Assembly: GCA_002825465.1 (NCBI GenBank)
Contig: PJER01000005.1
Coordinates: 1 to 64,000, forward strand
Reading direction: 5' to 3'
DNA: 64,000 nucleotides
Source: Candidatus Thorarchaeota archaeon MP8T_1
Lineage (GTDB): Archaea > Asgardarchaeota > Thorarchaeia > Thorarchaeales > Thorarchaeaceae
Positions 61,749-64,000 of the stretch are shown here, piece after piece. A model generated the notes under the pieces. The model searched no databases and was not told where the DNA came from. It saw only the letters and a list, made by a program, of their open reading frames with translations. How positions within the stretch are numbered: position 1 is the first letter of the stretch; each line of letters opens with the position of its first letter. The position numbers and the translations under genes are program-made.

Positions 61749-62996
61749 TCATCCGGCTATATCTGCTCTAAACCTTACTTTGCCCTTTATTCGTGCAGCG
61801 TTGGCATATGCAATCTCTCTTGCTTGAGCAAGGGTATCACCTTTTCCAAGGACTCCAATTGCTCTACTTCCTGTGGTCAAAATCTCCCCGTCTTTTTCAT
61901 ATACTGATGCATGGTATATTTCTGCAGATGTTGCCACACTTAGATCAAGTGGACTATCTTTAACCACATCAGGACCTGGGTACCCTTCAGGGACAACATA
62001 AACACAGACTGTTGCTTTGTTCTCAAATTGAACGGGTATAAGATTTCCATCAATGATACTCTGGCAGACTTCATCAAGAGGAGTTGATAAAATTGAGAGT
62101 ACATTCATTGCCTCTGGATCTCCAAAACGTGCGTTGTACTCAATGATCTTAATTCCTGAATCTGTTTTCATAAATTGACCATAGAGGATTCCTTTAAAGA
62201 ATGAGCCAGATTTTTTCTTTATTCCTATAAGCGTAGCATTCATGATTTCTTTGGCTACATCATAATCCTCTGCTGTTACAAATGGCAAGCGATGATCTGG
62301 CATTGATAATGAGCCCATTGAACCAGTATTCGGCCCGGTATCTCCGTCATATGCCCGTTTGTAATCCCTCACAAGTGGCATATACTCTAAATTAATTCCA
62401 TCAGAGAATGCTTGGAGAGTGAATTCCGTTCCTTCAAGTCTTTCCTCTAGAACTACAACTCCTGTCTGTGTTAGTAATTCAATAGCATATCGTTCCAATT
62501 CATCTCTAGATCGTAGATGTTCTCCAAAGACTTTGACTCCTTTTCCACCAGTGAGTCCATTTGGTTTTACAACCATGTTCTCGACACCAATCTTATTCTC
62601 GAATCGTCGAAGATCATCAATACTCCTTGCAACCTTAAACAGAGGATTTGCCTTTGGAATTACCTGGTCAATCACAATACGTGCAAATGATTTGCTTGTT
62701 TCAATCATTGATGCGGCTTTATTTGGGGCAATACATGGAACTCCTTGCGAAATAATGAAATCACTAATTCCTGCTTCGAGAGGTGCCTCTGGTCCAACAA
62801 ATGCATAATCTATGCCAAACAGATCGGGCATTTTCTTTGGGTCTGTTGTTGAACCAATCGAGAATTCCTTGCTAAGCTTTGCAATGCCAGGATTTTTTCT
62901 CTCCATATGTGCATGTATCTCTATATCCGAACGTACTAACGCAGTGGCAATCGCATGCTCTCTTGCGCCATTTCCTATGAGCAATACTTTTGTCAC
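61749..62996 (-). CDS. purD: Phosphoribosylamine-glycine ligase
   Basis: A 415-residue GAR synthetase, the second step of purine synthesis. The start is KVLLIGNGAREHAIA, a mononucleotide-binding loop; the ATP-grasp region has VVKPNGLTGGKGV and DGDTGPNTGSMGS, and LEEFDARFGDPE-like EYNARFGDPEAM supplies the magnesium site. Length is normal. GTG at 62996 overlaps the purM stop by 4 bases (GTGA) and its own stop is 5 bases before the GGGAGG of guaA, so the three form one tightly packed operon. Confidence 0.95.
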   Translation of the reverse strand: MTKVLLIGNGAREHAIATALVRSDIEIHAHMERKNPGIAKLSKEFSIGSTTDPKKMPDLFGIDYAFVGPEAPLEAGISDFIISQGVPCIAPNKAASMIETSKSFARIVIDQVIPKANPLFKVARSIDDLRRFENKIGVENMVVKPNGLTGGKGVKVFGEHLRSRDELERYAIELLTQTGVVVLEERLEGTEFTLQAFSDGINLEYMPLVRDYKRAYDGDTGPNTGSMGSLSMPDHRLPFVTAEDYDVAKEIMNATLIGIKKKSGSFFKGILYGQFMKTDSGIKIIEYNARFGDPEAMNVLSILSTPLDEVCQSIIDGNLIPVQFENKATVCVYVVPEGYPGPDVVKDSPLDLSVATSAEIYHASVYEKDGEILTTGSRAIGVLGKGDTLAQAREIAYANAARIKGKVRFRADIAG

Positions 62997-64000
62997 TTTA
63001 TCTTGACTCCGTAGCTGTTGATTGTAACTTGCCCTTTCTTAGATTGTTTGATTATTCCTAATTTGTAGACTTTATCATATTTTGATATTGCTTCAATTGC
63101 TTTGTCTAACTCATGAACTGAAACGATAACGACGAGACCGATCCCCATATTGAATGTAGTGAACATTTCACTCCAACTCACATCCCCTGATTTTCGTATT
63201 AGTTCGAAGATTGGAGGAATTTCTGGGAATTTCTCAATCACGAAATTAAATTGACCGAGTCTCAATAATTTTCTAAAACCTGAACCAGTAATGTGAGCAA
63301 GCCCTTTGATATTGACACCTACTGCTTTGAGTTCTTTGAAATGTTTAACATAGATTCTTGTTGGCCGAAGCAATTCCTCACCTAGGGTTGTATTCCAGTC
63401 TAATTTATCATTAATATCGAACTTGGAGAACAGGATTTTCCTTGCAAGAGTAAATCCATTTGAGTGGATCCCATTTGATACAATTCCTAGAATAACATCT
63501 CCTTCTTGAATATCTGATCCATCAAAGAGTTCATCTGGATGAGCAATACCAACTGCTGTACCAGCAAGATCCAAGCCAGGTCCCTTCATACCCCGAATCA
63601 TATCTGGGAGGATTGCTGTTTCACCTCCTAAGATCGGAATATCGGACTCTGCACAGGCGTTTAAGAGACCCACGCCTATTCCATCAATAATGTCTTGCTG
63701 GAGAGGTTCTTCTGATGCTAGATAATCAACAAATCCGACTGGTATCGCACCTATACAGATTAGGTCATTAACATTCATAGCAACACAATCTTCTCCTATC
63801 GTATCAAATTTCTTTGCCATCTCTGCTACCAAAACCTTACTTCCAACTCCATCTGTCGATAGTGCAAGACAGAGATCATCTGATATTTTTACAGTGTTTG
63901 CATAATGCCCATAATCCTGCATCACTTCACCAAACTTGAATGACTCACGAACATATTTGCCTAAGATTTCTAATCCCTTTGCAACCAAGTTCTCATCTAC
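62993..64000 (-). CDS. purM: Phosphoribosylformylglycinamidine cyclo-ligase, N-terminus beyond window
   Basis: 335 residues visible, reading into the window edge. AIR synthetase closes the imidazole ring in purine synthesis. LALSTDGVGSKV, DCVAMNVNDLICIGA (the ATP and magnesium site), GGETAIL and GLAHITGSGF are the family landmarks. The upstream codons spell V-D-E-N, matching the short region between the family's N-terminal AGVD and GNxLV elements, so the true start lies past 64000. It heads the purM-purD-guaA operon in this window. Confidence 0.93.
   Translation of the reverse strand, partial: VDENLVAKGLEILGKYVRESFKFGEVMQDYGHYANTVKISDDLCLALSTDGVGSKVLVAEMAKKFDTIGEDCVAMNVNDLICIGAIPVGFVDYLASEEPLQQDIIDGIGVGLLNACAESDIPILGGETAILPDMIRGMKGPGLDLAGTAVGIAHPDELFDGSDIQEGDVILGIVSNGIHSNGFTLARKILFSKFDINDKLDWNTTLGEELLRPTRIYVKHFKELKAVGVNIKGLAHITGSGFRKLLRLGQFNFVIEKFPEIPPIFELIRKSGDVSWSEMFTTFNMGIGLVVIVSVHELDKAIEAISKYDKVYKLGIIKQSKKGQVTINSYGVKIK

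Overview
The window reads as a chromosomal stretch of an archaeon, roughly 40% G+C by eye. Archaeal markers are a single-polypeptide ATP-dependent DNA ligase, a Ser-His-Asp signal peptidase of the SEC11/S26B type, an archaeosine-type tRNA-guanine transglycosylase with its CxCxxC...H zinc site, TATA-box promoters and many TTG/GTG starts. A class I/II-like histone deacetylase homologue, a carboxyl methyltransferase, and many one-off secreted proteins with a C-terminal membrane anchor would fit an Asgard (Promethearchaeota) lineage. That placement is an inference: there is no rRNA in the window. No tRNA, CRISPR array, insertion sequence or prophage was found.

Layout. 1-12.6 kb is mixed housekeeping and surface genes: zinc ribbon (cut by the window edge), creatininase-family hydrolase, membrane proteins, GNAT, two MFS transporters, a PAS protein, an AAA+ ATPase, a signal peptidase beside a surface protein, and an ETHE1-like sulfur dioxygenase fused to rhodaneses. 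12.8-21.8 kb is the most striking region. It is a one-directional cluster of a cyclic-ureide type amidohydrolase, a DUF1097 membrane protein, the three oxamate carbamoyltransferase subunits (FdrA/AllF, DUF1116/AllG, DUF2877/AllH), a 51-codon gene that looks like the detached C-terminal tail of FdrA, a gamma-glutamyltransferase-fold Ntn hydrolase resembling oxamate amidohydrolase HpxW, and an aspartase. An MFS transporter diverges from it. Together they suggest an archaeal route: cyclic ureide -> oxalurate (or similar) -> oxamate + carbamoyl phosphate -> oxalate + ammonia.

21.8-37.1 kb holds a Na/Pi cotransporter, NIF3/DUF34 protein, hydroxyacid dehydrogenase, MFS plus metallo-beta-lactamase pair, Eis-like acetyltransferase and a surface-protein district: a gingipain-like caspase-fold protease with a beta-propeller inserted between its catalytic His and Cys, an M23-type metallopeptidase, a PAP2 phosphatase and a NosD-type beta-helix protein. 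A 408-base gap at 37.1-37.5 kb contains a GC-rich structured element that may be a small RNA.

37.5-58 kb contains a 996-residue hybrid kinase, GNAT proteins, a SPASM radical-SAM enzyme, a C39-like secreted protease, a YyaL/DUF255 thioredoxin-fold protein, DNA ligase, a TGT-like gene with a clear TATA box and palindrome, and a small regulator preceded by tandem and inverted operator-like repeats. 58-64 kb has the histone-deacetylase homologue and a purM-purD-guaA purine operon. guaA and one GNAT gene have strong Shine-Dalgarno sequences but no canonical in-frame start codon, so either non-AUG initiation or small indels in this sequence must be considered.
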